In this document: positions 38,230 to 47,629 of the stretch, piece after piece
How the letters are laid out: every line of letters starts with the position of its first letter
Position numbering within the stretch: the first letter of the stretch is position 1
The notes under the pieces: model-generated
Told to the model about the DNA's origin: nothing
What the model saw: only the letters and a program-made list of their open reading frames with translations
Databases searched by the model: none
Made by a program: the position numbers and the translations under genes
Source: an uncultured Pseudohongiella sp.
Lineage (GTDB): Bacteria; Pseudomonadota; Gammaproteobacteria; Pseudomonadales; Pseudohongiellaceae
Length of the DNA stretch: 51,580 bases
Direction of reading: 5' to 3'
NCBI GenBank assembly: GCA_902597095.1
Contig: CACJWK010000017.1
Coordinates: 1 to 51,580 of the forward strand

Positions 38230-38847
38230 ATGATCTTCTATTTCGCACCCAGAACTGTCGCTGTCGCTTCTCACATCACGCTGGAAGAGGTAGGGGCAGA
38301 CTATGAAACCCGGGTATTGGACTTTTCGGCCAATGAGCAGCGTAGCGATGCATATCTAGCTCTAAATCCTAAAGGGCGCGTACCGGCCCTGGTCACGGAC
38401 GAGGGGGTTATCACCGAGACTCCGGCTATCCTACTCTATCTTGCCAAGCGGTATCCTGATGCCAACCTGGCACCGTGGAAAGATGCTTTCCAACTGGCAA
38501 AGCTTCAGGAATTCAACGCCTATCTGTGTGCAACTGTCCACGTTGCCCATGCACACCGAGTCAGAGGTGAAAGGTGGGCCGATAACGAAACCGCCCTCAA
38601 GGCCATGCAACAGAAAGTACCGCAAACCATGCGAACCTGTTTCCAGTTGATCGCTGACGACTTCTTTCAGGGTCCCTGGGTGATGGGACAGTCCTACTCT
38701 CTGGCTGACCCCTATTTGTTCACCATCAGCAACTGGCTCGAAGGGGACGGGGTAGACATCAGGGATTTTCCCAACATCGCCGAACACAATCGCAGAATGC
38801 GTGAGCGAACAGCGGTGGCCAAAATTCTGCCCATCCATGGTATCTGA
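38230..38847 (+). CDS. Glutathione S-transferase-family protein
   Basis: A 205-residue cytoplasmic GST. Its N-terminal thioredoxin-fold domain (about 1-80) contains NPKGRVPALVTDEG and the cis-Pro, followed by ETPAILLYLAKRYP, which is the glutathione-binding segment. An all-helical C-terminal domain follows, with SLADPYLFTISNW in the usual helix. It could detoxify electrophiles or maintain thiols; the substrate is not deducible. It may be co-transcribed with the PhyH-like gene upstream (31-bp gap). Confidence 0.9.
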   Translation: MIFYFAPRTVAVASHITLEEVGADYETRVLDFSANEQRSDAYLALNPKGRVPALVTDEGVITETPAILLYLAKRYPDANLAPWKDAFQLAKLQEFNAYLCATVHVAHAHRVRGERWADNETALKAMQQKVPQTMRTCFQLIADDFFQGPWVMGQSYSLADPYLFTISNWLEGDGVDIRDFPNIAEHNRRMRERTAVAKILPIHGI

Positions 38848-38911
38848 GCAACCGCAAAGGACCGTTTTCTGAGCAACTTCGGAGGCTGTCAGACCGCAAG
38901 TGACGCAGGTT

Positions 38912-38930
38912 ATCCCGGTCAGGCCGGGAT
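38912..38930 (+). terminator. GC-rich hairpin after the GST gene
   Basis: A perfect 7-bp stem (ATCCCGG / CCGGGAT, 5-nt loop) in the 200-bp gap before the TPR gene. No T run follows, so it is a weak terminator candidate. Confidence 0.3.
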
Positions 38931-39047
38931 GGTTGAGGATAATTTGCAATCAACCGGCAGAGTTGGCACTCTGACGGACTGACAGGCTCATCACAGTTCC
39001 AAGGCGCACAATTCCCGCCGGACAGAAACCCTAAAAGAGGTCCAGAT

Positions 39048-40643
39048 ATGTCTCTCCGCCACGCCAGTATTCTGCTTGTTGCGTTCTCTTTCTCAACGTT
39101 TACCCAAGCACAGACCACCGACTTCAGTCGGATTGGAAGCTATGACTTTCCGACCACCACGGCCAGCGCCGAAGCTCAGGAAGCCTTTCTCGCTGGAGTT
39201 GGCTATCTGCACAGCTTTGGTATGACACAGGCCCAGGAAGCTTTTCGCTCGGCCCAACAGCATGATCCGGACTTCGTGATGGCATACTGGGGCGAGGCAT
39301 TTACCTACCAGCATCCCTTTTTCGGCGCCTTAAGTGAAGACCCGGGCCAGGCACTGATGAAACTGGCTCCGACCCCTGCGCTGCGTGCGGCCAAAGCGCG
39401 GAATGACAAAGAAAGAGGGTTCCTGCAGGCTGCTGAGGCGTATGCTCTCACGCCGGGTGGTATGCCGGAGCGGCGGATTGCCTGGATGGAAGCCATGAAA
39501 TCCGTGTTCGATCAGTATCCGGAGGATTATGAGGTCAAGGCTTTCTATACCGTTTCTTTACTGGCCGCAGCGGGTCATTCAGGCGACAACCGCGAGCGAA
39601 TGAACATGGTTGCAGGCTCTCTGGCGCTAGAACTGTTCAAAGAGAACGACAACCACCCCGGCGCTGCCCATTACGTGATTCACGCTTTCGATGATCCGCT
39701 CCATGCCCCGATCGCGCTCGAGGCTGCGCAGAAGTACCGGGATATCGCGCCCGCTGTCTCCCATGCACGGCACATGCCTTCGCACATCTTCATTCAGCAC
39801 GGCATGTGGGAGGAGGTATCGATGTGGAATGAATCAGCGTGGCAAGCGGCGCGCGAACTCTGGCAACCGGGTGACCGGGTCGGCGATCAAAACCACTCTG
39901 GGGACTGGGGGCAGTACGGTGATCTCCAGCTCGGCAACGTTGACCGCTCTGAACTCTGGATCGAGCGCGCGGAACAGACTCTCAGAGAAAATCCGGGTGA
40001 CGGTCGCTCCTCCGCGACTCTGAAAACCATGCGGGCGCGACATGTGATTGAAACACAGCAGTGGCAGTTAACAGCTCTCTCTGACGAACTCAGCGCCGAT
40101 GAGTTGCTCGCCCTGGGGTTGAGCGCGGCGCATCTGGGCGACCTGGATCTCGCCGAGAGGACGGCAGCTCGCATCAATAGCCTGTCCTCAGACAGCCCGG
40201 GCAACACCGGACTCAAGATCATCTATGCCGAGGTCACCGCGCTGCTCAAAGCCAAAGAGGCAGAAGGGCTGTTGCTCGAAGGATTGACTACAGATGGTCT
40301 CCCTACCCAACAGGAGGCGCTGGAACATTTGGCTGAGGCGATCGCTCTGAAAGAAGCCGGGCGGCTTCCCAACGGAGCGGCGACTCCCTTGAAACCTATC
40401 CATGAACTCGCCGGTGAGATTAACCTGGCTTTCGGTTTCGCCGGTGATGCAGCTGCCCTGTTCGAAACGTCTCTTCAACGCCTGCCCAACCGTCCTCTGT
40501 CTTTACTGGGTGCAGCCAGAGCGCACGCTGCCGCGGGCAACAGCGGCAGAGCCAATGAATTGTATGAAAAGCTGCTGACCATCCGACGCGACGAAGCGCA
40601 CCCTTTTGTGCAGGAAGCCCAGCAGTTTGTTGCTATCAACTAG
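39048..40643 (+). CDS. Exported tetratricopeptide-repeat protein
   Basis: A 531-residue exported protein with signal peptide (about 1-22, ending TQAQT). Helical TPR-like repeats run through most of its length, and the C-terminal third contains a clear TPR pair (GRANELYEKLLTIRRDEAHP). A conserved middle block is rich in His (HPGAAHYVIHAFDDP, then HARHMPSHIFIQHGMWEE), which could bind a metal or haem. It lies 22 bp upstream of the SoxC-like gene and is probably co-transcribed with it. Its role in that pathway is unknown. Confidence 0.85.
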   Translation: MSLRHASILLVAFSFSTFTQAQTTDFSRIGSYDFPTTTASAEAQEAFLAGVGYLHSFGMTQAQEAFRSAQQHDPDFVMAYWGEAFTYQHPFFGALSEDPGQALMKLAPTPALRAAKARNDKERGFLQAAEAYALTPGGMPERRIAWMEAMKSVFDQYPEDYEVKAFYTVSLLAAAGHSGDNRERMNMVAGSLALELFKENDNHPGAAHYVIHAFDDPLHAPIALEAAQKYRDIAPAVSHARHMPSHIFIQHGMWEEVSMWNESAWQAARELWQPGDRVGDQNHSGDWGQYGDLQLGNVDRSELWIERAEQTLRENPGDGRSSATLKTMRARHVIETQQWQLTALSDELSADELLALGLSAAHLGDLDLAERTAARINSLSSDSPGNTGLKIIYAEVTALLKAKEAEGLLLEGLTTDGLPTQQEALEHLAEAIALKEAGRLPNGAATPLKPIHELAGEINLAFGFAGDAAALFETSLQRLPNRPLSLLGAARAHAAAGNSGRANELYEKLLTIRRDEAHPFVQEAQQFVAIN

Positions 40644-40665
40644 ATGAATTCAGTAAGGGGATCTA

Positions 40666-41958
40666 ATGACAAAGTCCAGCAAGGGTCAGAACAAAGCACT
40701 TGATTTAGACAGGGTCGCGGCCAATGGTCTGCTTAGCCGCCGACACCTGTTAAGCGCAGCACTCGGTGGTGCCGGACTCACCATGGCACGGCCCGTGATC
40801 GGTCAGGAGCCTGGCATAAAATTGGAAATCCCTGCCTGGTCAAAAACCCCCGGGCCGGGTACCAGCCCGTACGGCAGCAGTTCTGCACATGCCCAACTGG
40901 AACGACAGTCGGGATTTGGCAATCCGCTTTACCCGGGCGGAGGCGCATCCCGTTCTCCCCTGCAGCACCTGCAGGGCACCATTACACCGAACAGTCTGCA
41001 TTTCGAACGCCATCATGCCGGCATTCCGGCAATAGATCCCGCTGGTCATAAACTCGTGATCCATGGACTGGTTCGTCAACCTCTGATGTTCGATTATGAA
41101 GACCTGCTGAAATACCAAATGGTCAGCAAAATCTATTTTCTGGAATGCTCCGGCAACAGTGGTGCCCTGCTCTACGGCGGTAACCCGGATGGCACAGCAC
41201 AAAGCCTTCACGGCTTGGTTTCCTGCGCGGAATGGACCGGAATTCCCCTGTCTGTCCTGCTGGAGGAGGCTGGCGTGCTGCCTGAGGCGCGGTGGATCGC
41301 CGCCGTTGGCGCGGATGCCGCCAGTATGGGCAGATCTATCCCGCTGGACAAAGCCATGGATGATTCTTTGCTGGCACTGTTCCAGAACGGCGAACCGGTA
41401 AGACCGGAACAGGGCTATCCCATGCGCTTATTCAATCCTGGCTGGGAAGGCAATACTAGTGTCAAATGGCTGACGCAGATCAAAGTCACCCGCAATCCCC
41501 TGCAGTTCCGTGATGAGACCAGCAAATACACCGACACGCTACCGGACCGCAGCAGCCTGCAGTTCACATTCCCGATGGATGTTAAATCGCTGATCACGTC
41601 ACCTTCGGGTCAAATGCGTGTGACTCAGGGAGGTATCTATCGGGTGACCGGCGTAGCCTGGTCTGGTGCGGGCAGCATCAGACGTGTCGAGGTCAGTGCA
41701 GATGGCGGACAAACCTGGGGAGATGCCCTCATCGAAAGCCAGCAACTTGATAAAGCGCTGGTACGTTTCAGTATTCCATGGCGATGGGACGGCGCTCCGG
41801 CTGTGCTGCAGAGCCGGGCAACCGACAGTGCCGGCAACGTGCAACCGACCCGGGATGCAGTAATTGCAGCAAAGGGCACGATTAATCGCTATCACAATCC
41901 CTGTATACAGAGCTGGGGAGTGAACACCGCAGGCGAGGTGACCAATGTTTACTTATAA
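40666..41958 (+). CDS. soxC: SoxC-like sulfite dehydrogenase, molybdenum subunit
   Basis: A 430-residue molybdoenzyme of the sulfite oxidase fold. A Tat signal is visible as SRRHLLS (24-30) followed by a hydrophobic stretch, so it acts in the periplasm. Cys161 in FLECSGNSG is the Mo ligand. The C-terminal part (about 305-420) is the Ig-like dimerisation domain with VEVSADGGQTW. In Sox systems SoxC pairs with the cytochrome SoxD, and here the next gene is a c-type cytochrome overlapping by 14 bp. The size fits SoxC better than YedY-type or free SorA enzymes. No other sox genes are in the window. Confidence 0.88.
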   Translation: MTKSSKGQNKALDLDRVAANGLLSRRHLLSAALGGAGLTMARPVIGQEPGIKLEIPAWSKTPGPGTSPYGSSSAHAQLERQSGFGNPLYPGGGASRSPLQHLQGTITPNSLHFERHHAGIPAIDPAGHKLVIHGLVRQPLMFDYEDLLKYQMVSKIYFLECSGNSGALLYGGNPDGTAQSLHGLVSCAEWTGIPLSVLLEEAGVLPEARWIAAVGADAASMGRSIPLDKAMDDSLLALFQNGEPVRPEQGYPMRLFNPGWEGNTSVKWLTQIKVTRNPLQFRDETSKYTDTLPDRSSLQFTFPMDVKSLITSPSGQMRVTQGGIYRVTGVAWSGAGSIRRVEVSADGGQTWGDALIESQQLDKALVRFSIPWRWDGAPAVLQSRATDSAGNVQPTRDAVIAAKGTINRYHNPCIQSWGVNTAGEVTNVYL

Positions 41959-42481
41959 ACGACTGCTGAAAGCAAGCACTCTGGCCGCCTATGGCGTAGC
42001 CATGCTGGTCAGCACCGCGCAAGAGCAGGTGAAGCTGGGTCAGACCATCTCCGAAGCCAGTCTGGCGGAATTCGATTTGATTGCTGAACCCGGCGGCATG
42101 GGCTTTCCGCCCGGCACCGGCACCGCGAGACAAGGCAGGACGATTTTTGAGACCCGCTGTGCGCTCTGCCATGGAAGCAATGGGGAGGGTAACTCCGCTG
42201 CCACAGTGCTGGTCGGCGGCAACATGCAATCGACGGACTCGCCGCTCAGGACGGTGGGAAGTTACTGGCCCTACGCCAGTACGGTGTTCGATTTCATCCG
42301 TCGTGCTATGCCTGCCAATGCGCCAAAATCGCTGACCGACGAAGAGACCTATCAGGTGGCGGCCTATGTGCTTTACCTCAACGGTCTGGTTGCCGAAGAT
42401 GAAATCATGAATGCGCAATCGCTGCCTCAGGTGCGCATGCCCAATGCGGAAGGTTTCATCGACCAAAGCCATATCCAATAA
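41945..42481 (+). CDS. SoxD-like monohaem cytochrome c
   Basis: A 178-residue exported cytochrome with one haem site, CALCH (Cys72, Cys75, His76), and a probable Met ligand in RAMPANAP. An N-terminal hydrophobic stretch (about 12-24) may be a signal peptide or anchor. It overlaps the end of soxC by 14 bp, so the two are coupled and it likely takes electrons from the molybdenum subunit. Canonical SoxD is about twice as long and has two haems; this is a single-haem version. Confidence 0.85.
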   Translation: MFTYKRLLKASTLAAYGVAMLVSTAQEQVKLGQTISEASLAEFDLIAEPGGMGFPPGTGTARQGRTIFETRCALCHGSNGEGNSAATVLVGGNMQSTDSPLRTVGSYWPYASTVFDFIRRAMPANAPKSLTDEETYQVAAYVLYLNGLVAEDEIMNAQSLPQVRMPNAEGFIDQSHIQ

Positions 42482-42638
42482 GCGCAAGCACCCTGATTTT
42501 CTGAATTACCAAGCCGACTGCGTAAAGCGGTGAATCCGCAATAAGCTGCGGTCCTGTTGAAATTCTTTCTTAGCGGGCCTGCTGTTCGGTACTCCCCTGA
42601 AGAGGAATCAAGACGCGAAATGCGCTAGGCTAAGCGTT

Positions 42639-43072
42639 ATGAATAAACATGCCCGCCAGAGAGACCCGGTCATCATGGAGCATTTCACACCAGTTCAGGC
42701 CGCTGTCGGAGGTCTGTTAATCGGCACCGCCGCCACGCTCATGCTCTGGACGGGTGGAATCATCGCAGGCATCAGCGGAATTCTGGCCCGCAGCCTGTTT
42801 CAGAAAGGACAGGAAGCCTTCTGGGGGGGGCTTTTCCTCTGCGGACTCTTGCTGGGCGGCGCCACCTATCAGCGATTCAACGGCAGGCTGGAAATTGAGG
42901 CCGAAGCCGTTCCCCTGATGATAATCCTCGCCGGTCTACTGGTGGGGTTTGGCACCAGGATGGGCAATGGCTGCCCCGTGGCCACGGCGTCTGCGGCATT
43001 GCCCGATTCTCCCGACGATCCTTGGTGGCCACGATCACTTTCATGATGGTCGCCATGATCACTTTTGGATAA
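42639..43072 (+). pseudogene. YeeE/YedE-family sulfur transporter, first half, frameshifted
   Basis: A membrane protein of the YeeE/YedE (DUF395) family, whose members import thiosulfate or related sulfur compounds. Read from ATG 42639 (or ATG 42675), the protein is correct through GFGTRMGNGC. It then goes out of frame at CCCC (42974-42977), ending prematurely at 43046. One extra base there gives GNGCPRGHGVCGIARF and SRRSLVATITFM, the expected YeeE motif, and a stop at 43070-43072, six bases before the second half. A single-base deletion is therefore likely, real or by sequencing error. A G8 run (42823-42830) is in frame. Confidence 0.75.
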
Positions 43073-43078
43073 TCCGCC

Positions 43079-43525
43079 ATGTCTAGCGACAGCGCACATA
43101 CCCCGGCACTACCCGTCGCGTCTTTCATCGCCGTTACTGTATCCGGCTTTCTTTTTGCTTTGGGTCTGGCCGCAGCCAACATGACAAACCCTGCCAAGAT
43201 GCTCGCGTTCCGAGAAGTGACCGGCACCTGGGATCCCAGCCTTATTGTGGTGTTTGCTGCAGTGCTCGGCGTAACGCTGCCGGGCTTTCATCTGGTCCTG
43301 AAACAGCAGCAGCCCCGACATGCCCAGCAGTTTTTCCTCCCTACCAGCCAGGACATTGACCGGAAATTGATCGATGGGGCCAGCCTGTTTGGCATTGGTT
43401 GGGGGATTGGCGGATACTGCCCGGGCCCTGCTCTCACCGCTTTGGTCAGCCTCAACAGCAATGTGTTGCTGTTGTTCGCTGCCATGCTTGCAGGCGTCAT
43501 GCTCCATAAGATGCTTGAAGAATAA
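43079..43525 (+). CDS. YeeE/YedE-family sulfur transporter, second half
   Basis: A 148-residue membrane protein with about four transmembrane segments and the family motif GIGGYCPGPAL (about 115-125). In many bacteria YeeE/YedE transporters are split into two such halves encoded side by side, as here. It lies just downstream of the frameshifted first half and of the SoxC/SoxD-like pair, which suggests import of a reduced sulfur compound. The family's transported species (thiosulfate, selenite or others) is not certain from sequence. Confidence 0.85.
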   Translation: MSSDSAHTPALPVASFIAVTVSGFLFALGLAAANMTNPAKMLAFREVTGTWDPSLIVVFAAVLGVTLPGFHLVLKQQQPRHAQQFFLPTSQDIDRKLIDGASLFGIGWGIGGYCPGPALTALVSLNSNVLLLFAAMLAGVMLHKMLEE

Positions 43526-43646
43526 CGAGAAGGCACGTACCGGCAACCGAAGCGAGCCCCGGCACTCCGAGATTACGTCGCCTGACAGATCAGCGAGTGC
43601 AGCCAGATCAACAACAAAAGTGCGGAAAGCACAAGGAAGCGGACCT

Positions 43647-45341
43647 ATGACTGGACTGCTGGCCAAAGAGCGAATCATTGCAGCACCCGGCTACAATCGA
43701 TGGCGCGTACCTATTGCCTCAATACTGATTCACCTCTGCATCGGCTCTGTGTATGCCTGGAGTATTTACAACCCCCACCTCACACGAATAAATGGCGTGG
43801 TCACCAGCGCCGGAGATGACTGGAGCCTGAGTGAAGTCGTCTGGGTATTCACCGTTGCCATCGTTTTTCTGGGTCTGGCTGCAGCGTTCGCAGGCAAATG
43901 GCTGGAACAGGTCGGCCCACGAATGGTTGGCGTAGTCGCAGCCTGCTGCTGGGGCGGCGGCTATCTTGTCGGCGCGGCAGGCATCATGACTCATCAGCTC
44001 TGGTTACTCTATCTGGGCTACGGGGTAATTGGCGGCTGCGGTCTCGGACTTGGCTATGTATCTCCGGTGAGCACTTTGATTCGCTGGTTTCCGGACCGGC
44101 GGGGGATGGCAGCCGGCATGGCCATCATGGGTTTCGGTGGCGGCGCCATGATCGGCACGCCAATGAAAGAATATTTTATCCGTCTGTTCTACCGGGCCCC
44201 CGAATATCTCGGGACACAATCACAAGTTGAGCTCGTGACCGAAGCTGGACGGCGATTTGCTGAGGTCGGCGGAGTGCTGCACGAAGTCGTCATTGTCGGT
44301 GCCACCGAGGCCCGCGATATGACACTGCCCGGCCCCGAAGGGGTTTATGTTGTCGGCAGCGGAGCCACTGGCGTCGCCGAAGCTTTCATTCTGATTGGTC
44401 TGATCTATCTGGCTGTCATGCTGATTGCCGCATTCTCCTACCGCTTACCCCCGCAGGGATGGCAGCCTGATGGCTGGCAGGCCCCCGACGAGGACGCTCG
44501 CAACAAGCTGATCACGACGGCGAATGTGGATATAGATCAGGCACTGAGAACGCCACAGTTCTATCAGCTATGGATCTTATTGTGCCTTAACGTGACTGCC
44601 GGAATCGGTGTTCTAGGGGTCGCGCGCACCATGATCACGGAAATTTTTGGCACCACCTTACCACAGACAGTCGATACCGCATTCGCCGCGACCTATGTTG
44701 TAATGATCAGCGCCTTCAACATGGTGGGACGCTTCATCTGGGCGAGCGCCTCTGATTACCTGGGTCGGCGCAACACCTACTGGATCTTCTTCTTGCTGGG
44801 GATAGCCCTCTACCTGTCGGTCCCCCTCACGGCGCAGCAAGTAAGTGCCAGCCCATCAATCATCTGGCTGGTGTACTTCTACGCCGCCACGATGATTATT
44901 TTCACCATGTATGGCGGTGGATTTGCCACGATACCTGCATACCTGGCAGATATTTTCGGCACACGCTACGTGGGTGGCATCCATGGTCGCCTGCTGACCG
45001 CCTGGAGCATCGCTGGCGTGCTGGGACCTTTAGCAATCACGTCACTGAGGCAAAACTCAGTCACCAGAGCGATAAATGATCTCGTGGCCACCATCGATCC
45101 CCAGCGTTTCGCCGAGCATTTCGGTGCACCCCTCACTCAGCTGGATGCGCTGGTTGCACAAAATTCAGTCACCATCGCAAGGCTGATGGAAATAGCGCCA
45201 CCCGGCATCAGCGATCCCACTAGCGGTCTCTACAACTCGACTATGATCCTCATGGCCCTGTTGCTGGCGATCGCCTTGGTCTGCAATGCACTCATGAAAC
45301 CGGTCGATCCACGTCATCACATCAAAGAAGATCCCGCTTGA
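43647..45341 (+). CDS. OFA-type MFS transporter
   Basis: I chose ATG 43647, preceded by AAGGA, giving 564 residues; the frame is open upstream to 43374 but that part overlaps the transporter gene and lacks character. The protein opens ERIIAAPGYNRWRVPIASILIHLC, positions 8-31, a typical start of the oxalate/formate antiporter (OFA) group, with about 12 transmembrane helices and GGAMIGTPM in a loop. It is longer than most OFA members because of two extra polar loops, near 195-240 and 480-530. The substrate is a small organic anion or unknown. It follows the sulfur transporter genes on the same strand. Confidence 0.85.
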   Translation: MTGLLAKERIIAAPGYNRWRVPIASILIHLCIGSVYAWSIYNPHLTRINGVVTSAGDDWSLSEVVWVFTVAIVFLGLAAAFAGKWLEQVGPRMVGVVAACCWGGGYLVGAAGIMTHQLWLLYLGYGVIGGCGLGLGYVSPVSTLIRWFPDRRGMAAGMAIMGFGGGAMIGTPMKEYFIRLFYRAPEYLGTQSQVELVTEAGRRFAEVGGVLHEVVIVGATEARDMTLPGPEGVYVVGSGATGVAEAFILIGLIYLAVMLIAAFSYRLPPQGWQPDGWQAPDEDARNKLITTANVDIDQALRTPQFYQLWILLCLNVTAGIGVLGVARTMITEIFGTTLPQTVDTAFAATYVVMISAFNMVGRFIWASASDYLGRRNTYWIFFLLGIALYLSVPLTAQQVSASPSIIWLVYFYAATMIIFTMYGGGFATIPAYLADIFGTRYVGGIHGRLLTAWSIAGVLGPLAITSLRQNSVTRAINDLVATIDPQRFAEHFGAPLTQLDALVAQNSVTIARLMEIAPPGISDPTSGLYNSTMILMALLLAIALVCNALMKPVDPRHHIKEDPA

Positions 45342-45434
45342 CCAGGCAGGTAACATTTCACCGTAACAACGCCTTGGTTATACTTGAGGCCCCAGTCGGC
45401 CGGTAAGCGGCCTCTTCACAACCGTGCAGTACTT

Positions 45435-46367
45435 ATGAGCAACGCAATCCCAAGACTCAGCATGAAAGACCTCGAAAAGAATCGAGACAGCTTTCTGAAT
45501 GAGCTGTTCACCGGGCTTCAGGAATACGGATTTGTAATACTGCGTGACCATGCCATTGATCGCCAGAGACTGGATCACGCCTATCAACTGCTGGAAAGGC
45601 TGTTCGCTCTGCCGGTCGAAACCAAGTTGAAATACGATAGCGGTGACGGCGGCCGACGGGGATACACTGCCTTCGGCCGGGAAAACGCCAAGGGCAATCC
45701 CCATGCAGATCTCAAGGAGTTCTGGCACGTCGGACAAGAATTGCCTCGGGACAGCGCCTACGTCAACGATTATCCCGACAATGTCTGGCCTGAGGAAATC
45801 CCGGAATTTGAGACTTTCTTCAAATCTTTTTACTGGGATCTCGAGGCGCTTGGAAAATCAATTTTGGAAGCACTCGGTGAAGCAATGAATCTTGAGCCGG
45901 ATTTTTTCCGGAACATGGTGACCGAAGGCAATTCGATTTGTCGCCTGCTGCACTATCCGGCCATCAGGCACCTCGACACGCAACATTCTGCCAGAGCGGC
46001 AGCCCATTCAGACATTAATCTGCTCACCCTGCTGGTTGGCGCGACGGATTCGGGGCTGGAACTGCTGGATCAGAACGGCGACTGGAAACCGATTGTCAGC
46101 AGTGAAGAAGAAATCGTTCTGGATACAGGAGACATGATGTCCCGACTGACGAATGATGTCCTGCCTGCCACCGTTCATCGGGTAGTGAACCCGATTAACT
46201 TGGAGCACTCCCGCTATTCAATGCCTTTCTTTCTCCACCCTCACAGCAAGGCGAGTCTTGAATGTCTGCCGCAATGTGTCGGTCCGGAAGGTTCAAAATA
46301 CCCGCCGATCACCGCCGGTGAATTTCTGGAACAGCGTCTGATAGAAATCGGCCTGGCAAAATCCTGA
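45435..46367 (+). CDS. Isopenicillin N synthase-family Fe(II)/2-oxoglutarate oxygenase
   Basis: I chose ATG 45435 (310 residues) rather than the upstream in-frame ATG 45384, which would add 17 residues without homology. The protein has the IPNS/2OG oxygenase pattern: GFVILRDHAID (N-terminal), iron ligands in AAHSDINLLTLL (HxD) and TVHRVVNP (distal His), and the RYSMPFF motif whose Arg and Ser bind 2-oxoglutarate. It should oxidise a small substrate; whether the product is a secondary metabolite is unknown. No neighbour suggests a pathway. Confidence 0.9.
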   Translation: MSNAIPRLSMKDLEKNRDSFLNELFTGLQEYGFVILRDHAIDRQRLDHAYQLLERLFALPVETKLKYDSGDGGRRGYTAFGRENAKGNPHADLKEFWHVGQELPRDSAYVNDYPDNVWPEEIPEFETFFKSFYWDLEALGKSILEALGEAMNLEPDFFRNMVTEGNSICRLLHYPAIRHLDTQHSARAAAHSDINLLTLLVGATDSGLELLDQNGDWKPIVSSEEEIVLDTGDMMSRLTNDVLPATVHRVVNPINLEHSRYSMPFFLHPHSKASLECLPQCVGPEGSKYPPITAGEFLEQRLIEIGLAKS

Positions 46368-46391
46368 TACTCGGCCTCTCGGCTCTGTTCG

Positions 46392-47612
46392 CTAGCCGAT
46401 AGACAGGAAAAATCCCGCGATGGCCGCGCTCATCAGATTCGCCATGAAACCGGCGAGAACGGCGCGAAGCCCCACCTCGGCGATGTCCTTACGGCGATTG
46501 GGCGCCATCATCCCTATTCCTCCGAGCACAATGCCGATGGAAGAAAAGTTGGCAAATCCGCAAAGGGCGAAGGTGACGATGGCTTGAGAGCGATCGCTCA
46601 TCAGCGTCATCTGATCAGTAAAGGAAACAAACGCCACGAACTCATTGAACACCAGCTTTTGACCAATCAGACTTCCCGCCAATCTGATTTCCTCCCACGG
46701 GATGCCAACGATGAAGGCCAGCGGTTGGAACGCATAACCGAGTAGAAGCTGCAGAGACAAATCAGCAAAGCCAATCATTGCGCCCAGCGAGCCTAACAGC
46801 GTATTGACCAGCGCAATCAAAGCAACGAAAGCCAGCACCATAGCGCCCACATTCAAAGCCAGTGACATACCGCTGCTGGCGCCTGACGCCGCGGCGTCTA
46901 TGACATTGACATGGCTTTCGAATTCTAGCGTGAACTCTTCCTCTTCGCTCACTATTTTTTCCGCTTCGGGAAGCAACAGTTTTGCCATCAGAAATCCACC
47001 CGGCGCGGCCATGAAACTAGCAGCCAGCAAATACCGTATTTCGACGCCGAGCAGCACGTAGCCGGCTAGCACCGAGCCCGCCACTGTTGACATCCCACCG
47101 ACCATGATGGCAAACAGCTCGGAGCGGGTCATGTTGGCGATGTAGGGCCGCACAATCAGCGGTGCCTCAGTCTGCCCGACAAAAATATTTGCGGTGGCCG
47201 ACATTGATTCCGCCTTACTCGTTCTGAGTAAACGCTGGAGTGCACCGCCTACCATGCGGATAAGCCAGCCCATGATGCCCAAGTGATAGAGCACCGAGAC
47301 CAGAGAAGAGAAGAACACAATCACCGGCAGCACATGAAAGGCAAAGATGAACCCCATCTCGAATGCGCCGATACTGCCGAAAACAAAATCGATGCCGTCC
47401 TGCGCGTTATTCAATACGCTGGACACCGCATTGGATACCGCCTCCAGAACCGCGATGCCGAGCGGAAAATAGAGCGCAATGCCCCCCAGCGCGAATTGCA
47501 GCAAAAGCGCGAATCCTACGGTGCGCCAGTTGATCTGATGACGCCCGGACGAAAACAGAATACCTAACCCGAACAAAATACCGATGCCTAACAGACTGAT
47601 CAAAGTTTCCAT
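46392..47612 (-). CDS. nupC: Concentrative nucleoside transporter, NupC type
   Basis: A 406-residue inner-membrane nucleoside importer (CNT family). About ten transmembrane segments can be traced, and the conserved NIFVGQTEAPLIVRPY (143-158) and GGMSTVAGSVLAGY (172-185) blocks are intact. It lies 17 bp downstream of the uridine kinase gene on the same strand, which links uptake with phosphorylation of pyrimidine nucleosides. Confidence 0.94.
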   Translation of the reverse strand: METLISLLGIGILFGLGILFSSGRHQINWRTVGFALLLQFALGGIALYFPLGIAVLEAVSNAVSSVLNNAQDGIDFVFGSIGAFEMGFIFAFHVLPVIVFFSSLVSVLYHLGIMGWLIRMVGGALQRLLRTSKAESMSATANIFVGQTEAPLIVRPYIANMTRSELFAIMVGGMSTVAGSVLAGYVLLGVEIRYLLAASFMAAPGGFLMAKLLLPEAEKIVSEEEEFTLEFESHVNVIDAAASGASSGMSLALNVGAMVLAFVALIALVNTLLGSLGAMIGFADLSLQLLLGYAFQPLAFIVGIPWEEIRLAGSLIGQKLVFNEFVAFVSFTDQMTLMSDRSQAIVTFALCGFANFSSIGIVLGGIGMMAPNRRKDIAEVGLRAVLAGFMANLMSAAIAGFFLSIG

Positions 47613-47629
47613 CAGAAGTGCTGTCCCTG

